This document shows, in pieces, positions 1 through 8,496 of a stretch of DNA of 64,000 nucleotides. A program made the position numbers and the translations under genes. Numbering within the stretch: position 1 is the stretch's first letter; the number at the start of each line of letters is the position of its first letter. The stretch is from a bacterium 1XD8-76 (GTDB taxonomy: Bacteria; Bacillota; Clostridia; Lachnospirales; Lachnospiraceae). Location of the stretch: the NCBI GenBank assembly GCA_003611955.1, contig RAZE01000018.1, forward strand, positions 17,082 to 81,081. Direction: 5' to 3'. Under the pieces are notes generated by a model, which made no database searches, had not been told where the DNA came from, and saw only the letters and a program-made list of their open reading frames with translations.

Positions 1-2
1 AC

Positions 3-731
3 GAGGCGATCCGGAAAAGGAGACTGTTCAGCAGAGAGAGTCTGAGAGAAACGCTGGCGTTTTGTATTCCTTATCTGATCGTCGCCGGTTTTTTGATGTA
101 TTACAATTACGTCCGGTTTGGAAATGTCTTTGAGTTTGGCGCAAAGTACAATCTGACCACGAACGATATGACAAGGCGGGGATTTAACCTGGACCGTCTG
201 GGGACGGGGCTGTTCACTTTTTTATTGCAGCCGCCCGGTCTGATAGCTTCCTTTCCGTATATCTGCGAATCGATCATTTTTGACAATTATATGGGGAAGT
301 CGATCGTTGAATTTGTTTTTGGCGGTATTTTTATGACCAATACGATCACGCTCCTGAATGGGGCGGTAGTCTGTGCGCGGGATATGTTGAAAAAATATGG
401 AGTGTGGCTGCTGATGATGAGTTGTCTGGGGCTGACCGTCATACTTGGGTGTGTGGATGCGACGATCGCCGGAATTCTGCAGAGATACACGGCAGACATG
501 GCTTTTGCCGCCCTTTTTCCCGCCTGCATCATCTGCTGTATTTTATTTGCGGAGGTCGGGAAGGAAAAAAAGGACGGCTATTATCTGTTGAGTTTTTTTA
601 CGGCGGCCGCGTTTTTGATGATGCTGGCGTTTGACTTTTTTATGGTGTTTGCGAATACCGGGGAGTTCAGTCTGGAAGCGGGAAACCCGGAACTCTATTT
701 CTATGTGCGGTCTCTTTTCACGAATCTTTAA
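3..731 (+). CDS. Polytopic membrane protein, 3' part only (GT-C-like)
   Basis: The frame is open to the left edge, so the N-terminus lies outside the window; 242 codons remain. The visible part has a loop containing FEFGAKYNLT followed by at least five hydrophobic segments, alternating with short charged loops. Loops of this kind occur in large integral membrane proteins of unknown function, many with a GT-C (lipid-linked sugar transferase) architecture; that link is my inference. It ends 14 bases inside the convergent CotH-like gene, so the two 3' ends overlap. It probably belongs to the glycan locus upstream of the window. No catalytic motif is visible in this fragment. Confidence 0.6.
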   Translation, partial: EAIRKRRLFSRESLRETLAFCIPYLIVAGFLMYYNYVRFGNVFEFGAKYNLTTNDMTRRGFNLDRLGTGLFTFLLQPPGLIASFPYICESIIFDNYMGKSIVEFVFGGIFMTNTITLLNGAVVCARDMLKKYGVWLLMMSCLGLTVILGCVDATIAGILQRYTADMAFAALFPACIICCILFAEVGKEKKDGYYLLSFFTAAAFLMMLAFDFFMVFANTGEFSLEAGNPELYFYVRSLFTNL

Positions 732-2370
732 CCCCATTCAGAAAATAGTCGTCCAGAAAGGCCAGACGATTCCGGACAAACTGTTTTGTCTGTGTCAGGT
801 CAGCCGTATTTCCGCTGTCCGGGCAGAGGGCGGTGTCCCTGGCGAGAGCGCCGCTGTCCACGAGAAGAGCCATATTCTCTTCCATGATAGAGATGATATG
901 ATCCTCGGAGAGGATGTCCTGACGGTAGGTTGAATACCTTTGTTTCAGAAGATCGTTGGCACCGTAAATATTTTCGTCAAAGAGCTGCTTGATGCAGGAT
1001 TCCGCGTAGATAACGGTTGGGTCTTCATCGAAAGCGACGTACAGTTTTTCCGGCTCCTGTGTCCAGATTTCGCCGAAGGTATAATTGAGGTCCCAGGGCA
1101 GGATGTAGGTAATATACCGGCCGTCGGGCTGTCTGCGGGAGACCATGTAAGTATTTTTGGACTGGTTGTCCGCGGCGGCGACCGCCTGTATAAAGATGTG
1201 AAAATCGGCGATGTTGCGCATATCGAGAAGACTCATATAGGCGTGGGCGTTCGGTGTCCAGTAAGCGTAAGTCAGATATTCCTGCAGGGGCATCCATCCT
1301 GCCTGAATTTTTTCGGGCTCCTTGGGATAACGAAGGCGCACAGGGTACGCCACGCTGAAATTGTTCCTCAGAGAATACTCGAAAGCGCTCTGGGAGGGAC
1401 CGCCGAACTCCACCAGTTTGTAGAGGGAATCTCCGTCTTTCAACTGCAGGGTATCCTCATCTATGGGGGAGAGAACGCCGCACAATCCGTTGTAGCGGCC
1501 GTCCACGATCACTTCGCAGTAAGTCATTTCCGCGCTGTATTCCATAAAATCGGGCTGGCTGGAGGCGATCTCATTCCAGAGCGTGAGGGATGTCATATCC
1601 CGGATCTTGCTGCTGTCGTTGAACATGGTGATCAGCTTCCATTTGGCGTGGGTGCCGATATCGAAGAGATACTGCTCATTTTTTGTTCCGTCCTCCTCCA
1701 ACAGTTTGATGGAATAGTTTTTCTTTCTGCCGTAGGCGGCGGAGCTTGCACCGCGCTCGTGGAAAGTGACCGGGCTGGATACGGTCTGACATTTTCCGGT
1801 TTCCGGATTGGCGTTGAAGATGGTTATACCTCCGTAATATCTTGTCTCGGAGTTAAAGAAGTAGTCGTCGGGCTCTGAGTCCGGATCATAGACCGGCTCC
1901 TCGGACCATGACGATGTCAGACTGATCAGGGGGATGCCTGTGACCATGACCGGCAGGATCTGGTAGGCGTCTCCGATGCGGGCATACAGAGAAAAGACAT
2001 GGCAGCTGCTGATGGCGGAGGCTTTATCGAGGAGGAAAGGGTCTTCCAGGAAATAGAGTTCACCGTCGGGAACACTCAGGGAGAGAGCGCCCTGCCAGGC
2101 GTCCGTATTCATATTCTGGGACAGGTAATAGACCTGACTCCCCTGGTCGTAGGGAAGAGGGTGGCCGTTAAACAGCAAAACAGCATTTTGATCCAGCAGC
2201 AGAGTGGGAGTTGGGGGGGCAGGAAGGGAGGCGGCATCCTGCAGCGGGAGGATGTCCGCCGAGAATATTTTTCTGGATTCCAGATGATGAAAATAAAATA
2301 AGACGATCACAAAAAGGATTGTCAGGGGAAGAAAAAGATATTTGGAAAATAGTCTGGCGTGGTCGGACAT
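718..2370 (-). CDS. CotH-family kinase-like protein, membrane-anchored
   Basis: 550 aa. An N-terminal hydrophobic helix (about residues 11-27) acts as signal anchor, with a Pro/Ala-rich linker near 50-58, so the rest is probably extracytoplasmic. CotH hallmarks are visible: an ERGASS...RKKNYSIKL block (205-223), WKLI..FND..K.RD (244-258), a YNGLCG strand (293-298), AAADNQSKN (398-406) and LPWDLNYTFG (424-433). CotH proteins of spore coats are protein kinases; many clostridial relatives sit beside polysaccharide or surface-protein genes with unknown substrates. The start is fixed by AGGAG five bases before the ATG. A run of seven G on the + strand (2213-2219) falls in the Pro-rich linker. Confidence 0.85.
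   Translation of the reverse strand: MSDHARLFSKYLFLPLTILFVIVLFYFHHLESRKIFSADILPLQDAASLPAPPTPTLLLDQNAVLLFNGHPLPYDQGSQVYYLSQNMNTDAWQGALSLSVPDGELYFLEDPFLLDKASAISSCHVFSLYARIGDAYQILPVMVTGIPLISLTSSWSEEPVYDPDSEPDDYFFNSETRYYGGITIFNANPETGKCQTVSSPVTFHERGASSAAYGRKKNYSIKLLEEDGTKNEQYLFDIGTHAKWKLITMFNDSSKIRDMTSLTLWNEIASSQPDFMEYSAEMTYCEVIVDGRYNGLCGVLSPIDEDTLQLKDGDSLYKLVEFGGPSQSAFEYSLRNNFSVAYPVRLRYPKEPEKIQAGWMPLQEYLTYAYWTPNAHAYMSLLDMRNIADFHIFIQAVAAADNQSKNTYMVSRRQPDGRYITYILPWDLNYTFGEIWTQEPEKLYVAFDEDPTVIYAESCIKQLFDENIYGANDLLKQRYSTYRQDILSEDHIISIMEENMALLVDSGALARDTALCPDSGNTADLTQTKQFVRNRLAFLDDYFLNGVKDS
2213..2219 (+). repeat. Homopolymer G7 (C7 on the coding strand) in the CotH-like gene
   Basis: Seven G on the + strand lie in the Pro-rich linker just after the membrane anchor of the CotH-like gene. 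The frame is intact at this length. The surrounding DNA is GC-rich, so chance is a reasonable explanation. Confidence 0.5.
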
Positions 2371-2382
2371 AAAAACTCCTGC

Positions 2383-2407
2383 GGGGATTAAAAAGATTTT
2401 AATCCCC
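2383..2407 (-). terminator. Hairpin between the Spo0A-like and CotH-like genes (terminator or attenuator)
   Basis: A perfect 11-bp inverted repeat (GGGGATTAAAA / TTTTAATCCCC) with a 3-nt loop lies in the 54-bp gap between two leftward genes. Reading leftward, it is followed within about 8 bases by a run of five T that also separates the CotH ribosome site from its start. The T-run is not immediately adjacent, so this may be a weak terminator, an attenuator or an mRNA-stabilising stem. Confidence 0.5.
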
Positions 2408-2424
2408 GGATTTTTATCGATAGA

Positions 2425-2802
2425 TTACAGATCTCTTACGTCTAGTCTTATTTTGTCAGCAATTCTTGCAATATATTCACTGTTGGTGGGACGCCCCTTG
2501 CCGGTGCCCACGGAGTAGCCGAAGAGTTCTTCGAATGTGTCTATGTTTCCCCTGGTCCATGAGACTTCGATGGCGTTTCGGATAGCGCGCTCCACTTTCT
2601 GGTCAGTGGTTTTAAAGCGTTTAGCGACTGTGGGATACAAAAGCTTTGTGACACTGCTGACAGCTTCCATATCTTTGCCGGAGAGGATGATCGCTTCTCT
2701 CAGATAATGATACCCTTTCAGATGAGCCGGAATTCCCATATCCAGCATAATCCTGGTGACATAGCGTTCCAGATCGACCTCGTTCATGTTTGCAATATCC
2801 AT
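2425..2802 (-). CDS. Stand-alone Spo0A effector (C-terminal DNA-binding) domain protein
   Basis: 125 aa that align from end to end with the C-terminal DNA-binding domain of Spo0A. Recognisable segments are IPAHLKGYHYLREAI (residues 19-33), VTKLLYPTVAKRFKT near 51-65, VERAIRNAIEVSW near 70-82, RGNIDTFEELFG and GRPTNSEYIARIADKIR at the end. The N-terminal receiver domain of true Spo0A is absent, so no phosphoacceptor Asp is present. It may bind 0A-box-like sites constitutively or after dimerising. The start is supported by AAAGGGG on the leftward strand about 8 bases before the ATG. Its targets are unknown; it is divergent from glycan locus A and may regulate it. Confidence 0.9.
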   Translation of the reverse strand: MDIANMNEVDLERYVTRIMLDMGIPAHLKGYHYLREAIILSGKDMEAVSSVTKLLYPTVAKRFKTTDQKVERAIRNAIEVSWTRGNIDTFEELFGYSVGTGKGRPTNSEYIARIADKIRLDVRDL

Positions 2803-2884
2803 TATTCAAATTCCCCTTTCAAATTATGGCATGTGGTTAATAGCTTCGCATTTCCTGTAAGAAAATGTTTTCTGTTATCAATAT

Positions 2885-2902
2885 ATTATACTATTTGTCG
2901 CG
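2885..2902 (-). promoter_or_regulatory. Putative promoter of the Spo0A-like gene with an overlapping 0A-like box
   Basis: On the leftward strand a perfect TATAAT lies at 2890-2885, about 80 bases upstream of the start codon. No convincing -35 is visible at 17 bp. Just upstream of the -10 (2896-2902) is TGTCGCG on the + strand, which matches the 0A-box consensus TGTCGAA at 5 of 7 positions. Autoregulation is therefore possible but is inference. Confidence 0.35.
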
Positions 2903-3023
2903 ATTTGGGAAGTGTAAGTTATCGCATTTTTAATAGAATATTCAAAAATAATTTGGAATAAAAGATGACGAACAGGGACTTCTGTGGTAAGATAGATATG
3001 ATTTTCAGGGGAGCTTTTACACT

Positions 3024-3791
3024 ATGATAAGTGTTATTATACCAGTCCATAACGCGGAAAACTTTATCAGAGATACGATCGACTGTGTCCGGGCGCAGTC
3101 TTATCCCGATTGGGAACTTTTGTTGATTGAAGACGGTTCTACGGACCATACTATGAATGTGATGGAAAATTATCTGGGAGAACTCCGGGATGAGAGGATA
3201 AAGCTGGTGAAGCGGGAGATCCGCTCGGAGGAAGAGAGATCTTTCGGAGCGGCCAGGGCGCGCAACCTGGGGCTGTCTCTGGCGAAGGGCAGGTATATCG
3301 CCTATCTGGATGCGGATGATTATTGGACGTCGGACAAGCTGGAGAGGGAACTGGCCTTTCTCAGGGAGAAGCAGGCAGGGTTTGTCTTTACGGGCTATGA
3401 GTTCGGGGACGAGAACGCGAAAGGAACCGGAAAGGTCGTGCGGGTGCCGGGAACGCTAAATTACAGGCAGGCTCTCGCCAACACGACGATCTTTACTTCC
3501 ACGGTTATGCTGGATACGGAAAAGATAGACAGATCTCTGATGGAAATGCCCTGCATAAAGAGCGAGGACACGGCGAGCTGGTGGAGAATATTAAAGACCG
3601 GCGTCACAGCGTACGGGTTAAATGAGAATCTGGTGGTGTACAGGAGGGCGGGCAAAAGTCTGTCGTCCAACAAAATAGAAGCGCTCAGGCGCATCTGGAA
3701 TCTGTACAGGAGAGCGGCGGGACTTTCCGTTTTTGCCAGCGCCTGTCATTTTGTGCCGTGGGCGTACCGGGCGGTCAGAAGAAGGGTTTAA
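3024..3791 (+). CDS. Family 2 glycosyltransferase
   Basis: 255 aa GT-A-fold enzyme that likely transfers an activated sugar to a lipid-linked glycan on the cytoplasmic face. The N-terminal ISVIIPVHNAE strand, IEDGST at 35-40, ARARNLG near 77-83 and the metal-binding LDADD (95-99) are all present; there is no membrane segment. AGGGGAG precedes the ATG by about 10 bases. It is the first rightward gene of locus A. The donor cannot be read from sequence. The Arg-rich C-terminus (AVRRRV) may associate with the membrane. Confidence 0.85.
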   Translation: MISVIIPVHNAENFIRDTIDCVRAQSYPDWELLLIEDGSTDHTMNVMENYLGELRDERIKLVKREIRSEEERSFGAARARNLGLSLAKGRYIAYLDADDYWTSDKLERELAFLREKQAGFVFTGYEFGDENAKGTGKVVRVPGTLNYRQALANTTIFTSTVMLDTEKIDRSLMEMPCIKSEDTASWWRILKTGVTAYGLNENLVVYRRAGKSLSSNKIEALRRIWNLYRRAAGLSVFASACHFVPWAYRAVRRRV

Positions 3792-3800
3792 AACCATTTC

Positions 3801-3807
3801 GGGGGGG
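3801..3807 (+). repeat. Homopolymer G7, intergenic
   Basis: Seven G in the 102-bp gap between the family 2 glycosyltransferase and the priming sugar transferase. It interrupts no obvious frame. If its length varies it could alter transcription or spacing, but nothing further supports that. Confidence 0.5.
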
Positions 3808-3893
3808 CGCGGCATCTTAATTGTAGCAGAGAGAAAGGTCACGGTCTGTGGGGGATGGCCGGTATGAGTACAAAGTAAGTAAAGGAATATGTG

Positions 3894-5411
3894 ATGCAGG
3901 AAAAAGAGGCGTTTAAGAGGCTTGTAAGACTTTCCCTTTCGGGAATATGTCTGTTGGGACAGGTGGGAATTTATATCCGCTTCCTATATCTCTATTATTT
4001 TGAACCGATCAAACAGAATCTTCAGTTCTTTGAGAAGGGGGAGGCGCTTTTTATCGCGATCTATGCGGTGCTGATCTTCTTCTTTTCCAATATGTACGGT
4101 GGAATGCGGATCGGTTATCTGAAGAACGGGGAAGTGATCTTTTCCCAGATATTTGCCACGCTGTTGGCGGATCTGATCACTTACGGACAGATATCCATCA
4201 TGATCACAGCGCTGTATCCGATCGAACCGTTTTTCCATATGCTGACGATGCAGGTCGCGTGGGTCGTCGTATGGATCAATATATCCACCTTTATCTATCA
4301 GCATATTTTTGCGCCGAGACAGATGCTGCTGATCCACGGGGACAGACCCTACGACGATATTGTGGCGAAGTTCGGCACGAGGAAAGACAAGTATGATATC
4401 TGCAAGTGTATCAGCTACAGGGTGGGATACGATGACATCTTTATGGAGATTTTGGAGCCCTATGATGCCATCGTCATCTGGGACATTCCGGTGGATGTGC
4501 GCAACAAGATTCTGAAATTTTGTTATGGGCATTCGATCCGCGTATATATCATGCCAAAAATAACGGATGTTATTTTAAAGGGGGCGGAGCAGCTCAGTCT
4601 TTTTGACACGCCGATCCTGTTTACGAGAGAGTATAAGATGAGCATTGACCAGCGCTTTGTGAAGCGGCTGATCGATATTGTGTGCTCTCTGGTTCTTATT
4701 GTGCTTACTTCTCCGTTGATGCTCCTCACGGCTCTTGCCGTCAAGATCTATGACGGAGGACCGATCCTGTACAAGCAGGTGCGGTGCACCATCGGCGGAA
4801 AAGAGTTTAGGATCATGAAATTCCGCAGTATGAGCGCGGATGCGGAAAAGGACGGGAAGGCGAGGTTAGCGTCGAAAAACGATGCCAGAATCACACCGGT
4901 CGGCAAATTCATCAGAGTCTGCAGGCTGGACGAGCTGCCGCAGCTCTTCAATATCCTGAAAGGGGAGATGTCCTTCATAGGGCCGCGCCCCGAGCGGCCG
5001 GAGATCATCGCGCAGTATCTGGAGGTTATGCCGGAGTTTAAGTTCCGGCTGCGGGTGAAGGCGGGGCTTGCGGGCTACGCCCAGGTCTACGGGAAATATA
5101 ATACGACGCCCTATGACAAGCTGAAGCTGGACCTGTACTATATTGAGAACTATTCCGTGTGGATGGACATCAAGCTGATGTTCCTGACATTGAAGATACT
5201 GTTGATGCCGGACAGCACGGAGGGCATCGAGTCGACGCAGATCACGGCGATGAAGCAGTCCAACGCGGAACTGCTGGAGAAGCGGGCGAGACTGGACAGA
5301 GAGGCCAGGGAGCGCATCGAGAAAGAGCACCGGGAGAGAGCGGCCCATGAGGCGGAAGTCCTGGAGCGGCAGAAGGCAGAGAAAAAGCAGGAGGAAGAGA
5401 CGGCGGAATAG
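3894..5411 (+). CDS. Priming sugar transferase (polyprenyl glycosylphosphotransferase, WbaP/EpsE-like)
   Basis: 505 aa. Several N-terminal membrane helices (to about residue 145) precede a CoA-binding-like central domain and a C-terminal bacterial sugar-transferase domain with ILYKQVR, KFRSM, RLDELPQLFNILKGEMS, GPRPERP and AGYAQVYGKY motifs. Such enzymes move a sugar-1-phosphate from a UDP-sugar onto undecaprenyl phosphate, the first step of repeat-unit assembly. The ATG at 3894, 7 bases after AAAGGA, is preferred to an in-frame GTG three bases earlier. The last 45 residues are an unusual Glu/Arg/Lys/Ala-rich, probably coiled-coil tail not normally part of this family. Confidence 0.9.
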   Translation: MQEKEAFKRLVRLSLSGICLLGQVGIYIRFLYLYYFEPIKQNLQFFEKGEALFIAIYAVLIFFFSNMYGGMRIGYLKNGEVIFSQIFATLLADLITYGQISIMITALYPIEPFFHMLTMQVAWVVVWINISTFIYQHIFAPRQMLLIHGDRPYDDIVAKFGTRKDKYDICKCISYRVGYDDIFMEILEPYDAIVIWDIPVDVRNKILKFCYGHSIRVYIMPKITDVILKGAEQLSLFDTPILFTREYKMSIDQRFVKRLIDIVCSLVLIVLTSPLMLLTALAVKIYDGGPILYKQVRCTIGGKEFRIMKFRSMSADAEKDGKARLASKNDARITPVGKFIRVCRLDELPQLFNILKGEMSFIGPRPERPEIIAQYLEVMPEFKFRLRVKAGLAGYAQVYGKYNTTPYDKLKLDLYYIENYSVWMDIKLMFLTLKILLMPDSTEGIESTQITAMKQSNAELLEKRARLDREARERIEKEHRERAAHEAEVLERQKAEKKQEEETAE

Positions 5412-5428
5412 AGACAGGGAAGAAGAGT

Positions 5429-6538
5429 ATGTGGGAGTGTAATTACGGAAAGGAACCTTTGGATATCAGACTGCTCGTGCTGCGTTTTTTGCGGAGGAGC
5501 CCGGTGATACTGATCGCGGCCCTTCTGGGGGCGTTTTGCGTCGGCGGACCGTATTTCCTTGTGAAGGTGACCTTCGGACCGGCGAAAGAATATGAGGCTG
5601 TGACGGATTTCTATATCGATTACGCGGTGCAGGAGAACGGGGAGGAATACACCTATTTTAACCAGACGACCTGGACGCAGCTGATCACCGACGATGTGTT
5701 TACGGACAAGATACTGACACATATGTCAGAATTTGAGGGCGGCGGGACAGAAGATGTCGAAAAACTGCAGGAGGCGGCAGGCGTCACAAAACAGCAGCTG
5801 CGGGAATATCTGTATGCGACGATGCTGTCCGATACGAGGATCGTGACGACCACGGTGACGACAAATGATCCGGAGCTGACGATGCGGATAGAGAAAGCGT
5901 TGATCCGGGCGATGGAAGATTTTGGAGGAGAACAGAAGGAGATCGCGGATGTGCGGATCCTGCAGGAGCCGGCGGAGGCCTCCCTTGTGGCGGCGGATGT
6001 GCGCACTTTCCGGGCATGTATGCTGGGATGTGTTGTCTTTGCGGCGGTGACGATATTTTATCTGTCGATTTATTTTGTGCTGGATGAGGGGATCTACATT
6101 CCGGCTTCCTTCGAGAGGCGCTATGGTATTCCCATGCTGGGGACGATCCGCTCGCCGGAGCTGTCTGCGCTGGCGGGAAAGCTGGTTTCTGGGGAAGCGG
6201 TTGTTCTGACGATGGACCGGGAAGTGGATCCGGAGCAGGTAGGTAAGGCGTTGGCAGAGAGAGGTGTGGAGACCGCGGGGGTTCTCCGGGTGGAGGAGAT
6301 CCCGGCGGCGGAGAAGGCCGGGAGCGCGCTGTTTGCGGTAAAGGCGGGAGCTCACAACGGGAAGCAGATAGAGAAAGCGTTGGAACTTTGCCGGAAATGT
6401 GGTCTGAGTGTGTCGGCCGCTCTGCTGTGGGAGGCGGATGAAAAACTGATCAGGGCTTACGAGATGCCGGAGCATGTGCTGCACGCATGGGGACGAATGA
6501 GAAGAAATTCGGGCAAAAAGGAAACGGAAAGGAACTGA
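5429..6538 (+). CDS. Wzz-like polysaccharide co-polymerase (chain-length determinant)
   Basis: 369 aa. Two transmembrane helices (about 25-46 and 193-215) bracket an extracytoplasmic domain with a YEAVTDFYIDY strand, as in Wzz/CapA-type co-polymerases that set polymer length with the Wzy polymerase. After the second helix comes RRYGIPMLGTI, then about 140 residues where a BY-kinase domain would lie in fused proteins. That part lacks a recognisable Walker A, so I read it as degenerate. It follows the priming transferase by 17 bp and precedes a glycosyltransferase by 4 bp, consistent with one operon. Confidence 0.75.
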   Translation: MWECNYGKEPLDIRLLVLRFLRRSPVILIAALLGAFCVGGPYFLVKVTFGPAKEYEAVTDFYIDYAVQENGEEYTYFNQTTWTQLITDDVFTDKILTHMSEFEGGGTEDVEKLQEAAGVTKQQLREYLYATMLSDTRIVTTTVTTNDPELTMRIEKALIRAMEDFGGEQKEIADVRILQEPAEASLVAADVRTFRACMLGCVVFAAVTIFYLSIYFVLDEGIYIPASFERRYGIPMLGTIRSPELSALAGKLVSGEAVVLTMDREVDPEQVGKALAERGVETAGVLRVEEIPAAEKAGSALFAVKAGAHNGKQIEKALELCRKCGLSVSAALLWEADEKLIRAYEMPEHVLHAWGRMRRNSGKKETERN

Positions 6539-6542
6539 CGGC

Positions 6543-7343
6543 ATGGCAACGGTGCAGGTTCTGGCCTCGGTGGTGGATAAGGAGCCCCGCAGGCTGGCGG
6601 AAGAGATGCATATCGAGACGGACGCGATCATAGTCAATCAGTGCGGTCACTATGAGGCAGAGTCCTTTTGTCATCACGGCAGAAAGATTCAGGTTTTTCA
6701 TATGGCGGAGCGGGGCGTGGGGCTTTCCCGGAATACCGCTCTGATGAGGGCGGATGGGGATATCTGCCTTTTTTCGGATCAGGATATCGTGTATGATGCG
6801 GGATATGAGGGGAAGATATTGCAGGCGTTTGAGAGATGTCCTGCGGCGGATATGATCGTCTTCAATATCGAGGTCGGGGAAGAGAGAAGAACTTACCACA
6901 ATACGCGGGAAAAAAGAGTGCGCTGGTATAACTGCGGTCGGTATGGAGCCGTCAGTTTTGCGATAAAGCGGGAAAAGCTGTTGGAGTCCGGCGTGACGTT
7001 CTCCCTGCTGTTCGGGGGCGGCGCAAAGTACAGTGCCGGGGAGGACAGTCTGTTTTTGAAACAGTTTATGGATAAAGGGTATCAGGTATTTGCCTCCCCT
7101 GTGACGATCGGCAGGGAGAGAGAGGGGGATTCCACCTGGTTTTCCGGCTATCACGAAAAGTTTTTTTATGACAGAGGAGTGCTCTACCATTTTTTGTACG
7201 GGCACCTGGCGAAACTTTGGGCGCTTCGGTTTCTTCTGGCACACAGGGAGAAAATGTGCAGAGAGCTTTCGGTGAAAGAGGCGTATCGCATTATGCGGAG
7301 GGGGATCCGGAGCCGGGGAAAGTCGGAGTCTGTGCCGGTGTGA
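6543..7343 (+). CDS. GT-A-type glycosyltransferase (family 2-like)
   Basis: 266 aa, soluble. The N-terminus (VQVLASVV) lacks the classic PVYN strand but enters a GT-A-like fold. RGVGLSRNTAL (57-67), then FSDQD (77-81) in the place of the DxD metal site, and GEDSLF near 168 in place of the catalytic acidic motif support a family 2-like transferase. A subset of firmicute capsule glycosyltransferases has this short form. It is preceded by the co-polymerase (4-bp gap) and followed by the polymerase, so it likely builds the locus A repeat unit. Donor and acceptor are unknown. Confidence 0.7.
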   Translation: MATVQVLASVVDKEPRRLAEEMHIETDAIIVNQCGHYEAESFCHHGRKIQVFHMAERGVGLSRNTALMRADGDICLFSDQDIVYDAGYEGKILQAFERCPAADMIVFNIEVGEERRTYHNTREKRVRWYNCGRYGAVSFAIKREKLLESGVTFSLLFGGGAKYSAGEDSLFLKQFMDKGYQVFASPVTIGREREGDSTWFSGYHEKFFYDRGVLYHFLYGHLAKLWALRFLLAHREKMCRELSVKEAYRIMRRGIRSRGKSESVPV

Positions 7344-7352
7344 GGAAATAGA

Positions 7353-8483
7353 ATGGATTACAGTATTTTTATTTATCTGATACTGACCGTGCTGGTGGTG
7401 GCGCTTGGGTGGTTTGTGAATCTGCCTGCGGCGCGGGCAGACTGCCTGAGCGGCGGTTTTTACGGGCGGCCTTCGGCCTGCGGGGGAAGCGTGACCCGTC
7501 AGCAGATGTTCAACCGCATTCTGATCTTTACGGTATTTATTCTGCTGTTTGCCGTGTCCGCCTGCCGGATCGCGGTGGGAAACGACTACTGGGTGTACCG
7601 CAGCGATTTTCTGCTGATCGAGCAGGAGAGGCATGTGGCGTTTGAGTTTGGCTTTGTGTGGGTCGTGCGGCTGCTGCAGTCGATGTTGAATCACGATCAG
7701 TATCTGCCGATCTTTGCGGTGTTTTCTTTTTTTACCGTGTTGTTTTTTGTGCGGGGGATGGCGGCCCTCAGCGAGCAGTTCTGTTTTACGGTCTTTCTGC
7801 TGATGACAGGCGGCTACTATTTTTCCAGTCTGAATTCGGTGCGCTATTATCTGGTGTTAGCCATCGCCATGTACAGTATAAAATATGTACTGCGGGAGGA
7901 ATGGGGAAAATTTATCTTCTGGATCCTGATCGCGGCGGCGTTTCACAAGTCGGTTCTGGTGGTGATCCCGCTCTATTTTCTCGCCTCCCGAAACTGGAAA
8001 AAATGTCATATGCTGTTTCTGGCGGCGGGATGCGCAAGCCTCTTGCTCTTCCAGGATTTTTACAGAAGGATCATATTTTATTTTTATCCCTTTTACGAAG
8101 GCTCCATGTTCGATACGGGGGAGACCTCTCTGACCAACATCGCGAAATGCGCGGCGGTTCTTGTGCTGTCGCTGATTTATTACAGAGTGGCAATAGAGGA
8201 AGACAGGAAGAACCGGTTTTGTTTTTACTGCAATCTGGGAGCGCTGGTGCTGTATGTGTTCGCCACGTTTATCCCGGAGATATCCCGGATCGGGTATTAC
8301 CTGAATATCACCAATATTTTTCTGATACCGGGGATTATCGTGAAGATACCGGAGAGGAGGCAGCGGATCCTGTGGACGGTGTTGGTCGCGGCGGCATTCC
8401 TGGCGTATTTTGCGCTGTTTTTGCGGAGCGCGTACAGTACGGATATCAGGCTGCTGCCGTACAGGAATTGGATATTTCAGTAG
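7353..8483 (+). CDS. EpsG-family membrane polymerase (Wzy-like)
   Basis: 376 aa with about ten hydrophobic helices. The EpsG pattern is visible: GNDYWVYRSDF in the first outer loop, FGFVWVVRLLQ, FFVRGMAAL, a YYFSSLNSVRYYLVLAIA stretch and AAFHKSVLVVIPLYF. Members of this family are thought to polymerise undecaprenyl-linked repeat units on the outer face of the membrane. GAGGAAAT precedes the ATG. Residues 25-50 contain an insertion rich in Gly/Ala/Cys (GGFYGRPSACGGS) in a cytoplasmic or outer loop that I do not recognise. Confidence 0.8.
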   Translation: MDYSIFIYLILTVLVVALGWFVNLPAARADCLSGGFYGRPSACGGSVTRQQMFNRILIFTVFILLFAVSACRIAVGNDYWVYRSDFLLIEQERHVAFEFGFVWVVRLLQSMLNHDQYLPIFAVFSFFTVLFFVRGMAALSEQFCFTVFLLMTGGYYFSSLNSVRYYLVLAIAMYSIKYVLREEWGKFIFWILIAAAFHKSVLVVIPLYFLASRNWKKCHMLFLAAGCASLLLFQDFYRRIIFYFYPFYEGSMFDTGETSLTNIAKCAAVLVLSLIYYRVAIEEDRKNRFCFYCNLGALVLYVFATFIPEISRIGYYLNITNIFLIPGIIVKIPERRQRILWTVLVAAAFLAYFALFLRSAYSTDIRLLPYRNWIFQ

Positions 8484-8496
8484 ATTGGGGAGAATT

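Noticed and set aside
940..1878. Long rightward frame opposite the CotH-like gene
   Set aside because: Antisense shadow of a well-supported gene; the translation has no recognisable domain and no ribosome site.
6450..7694. Long leftward frame across three rightward genes
   Set aside because: Low-complexity His/Arg/Pro-rich translation typical of antisense shadows in GC-rich DNA; it crosses the boundaries of the well-supported co-polymerase, GT and polymerase genes.
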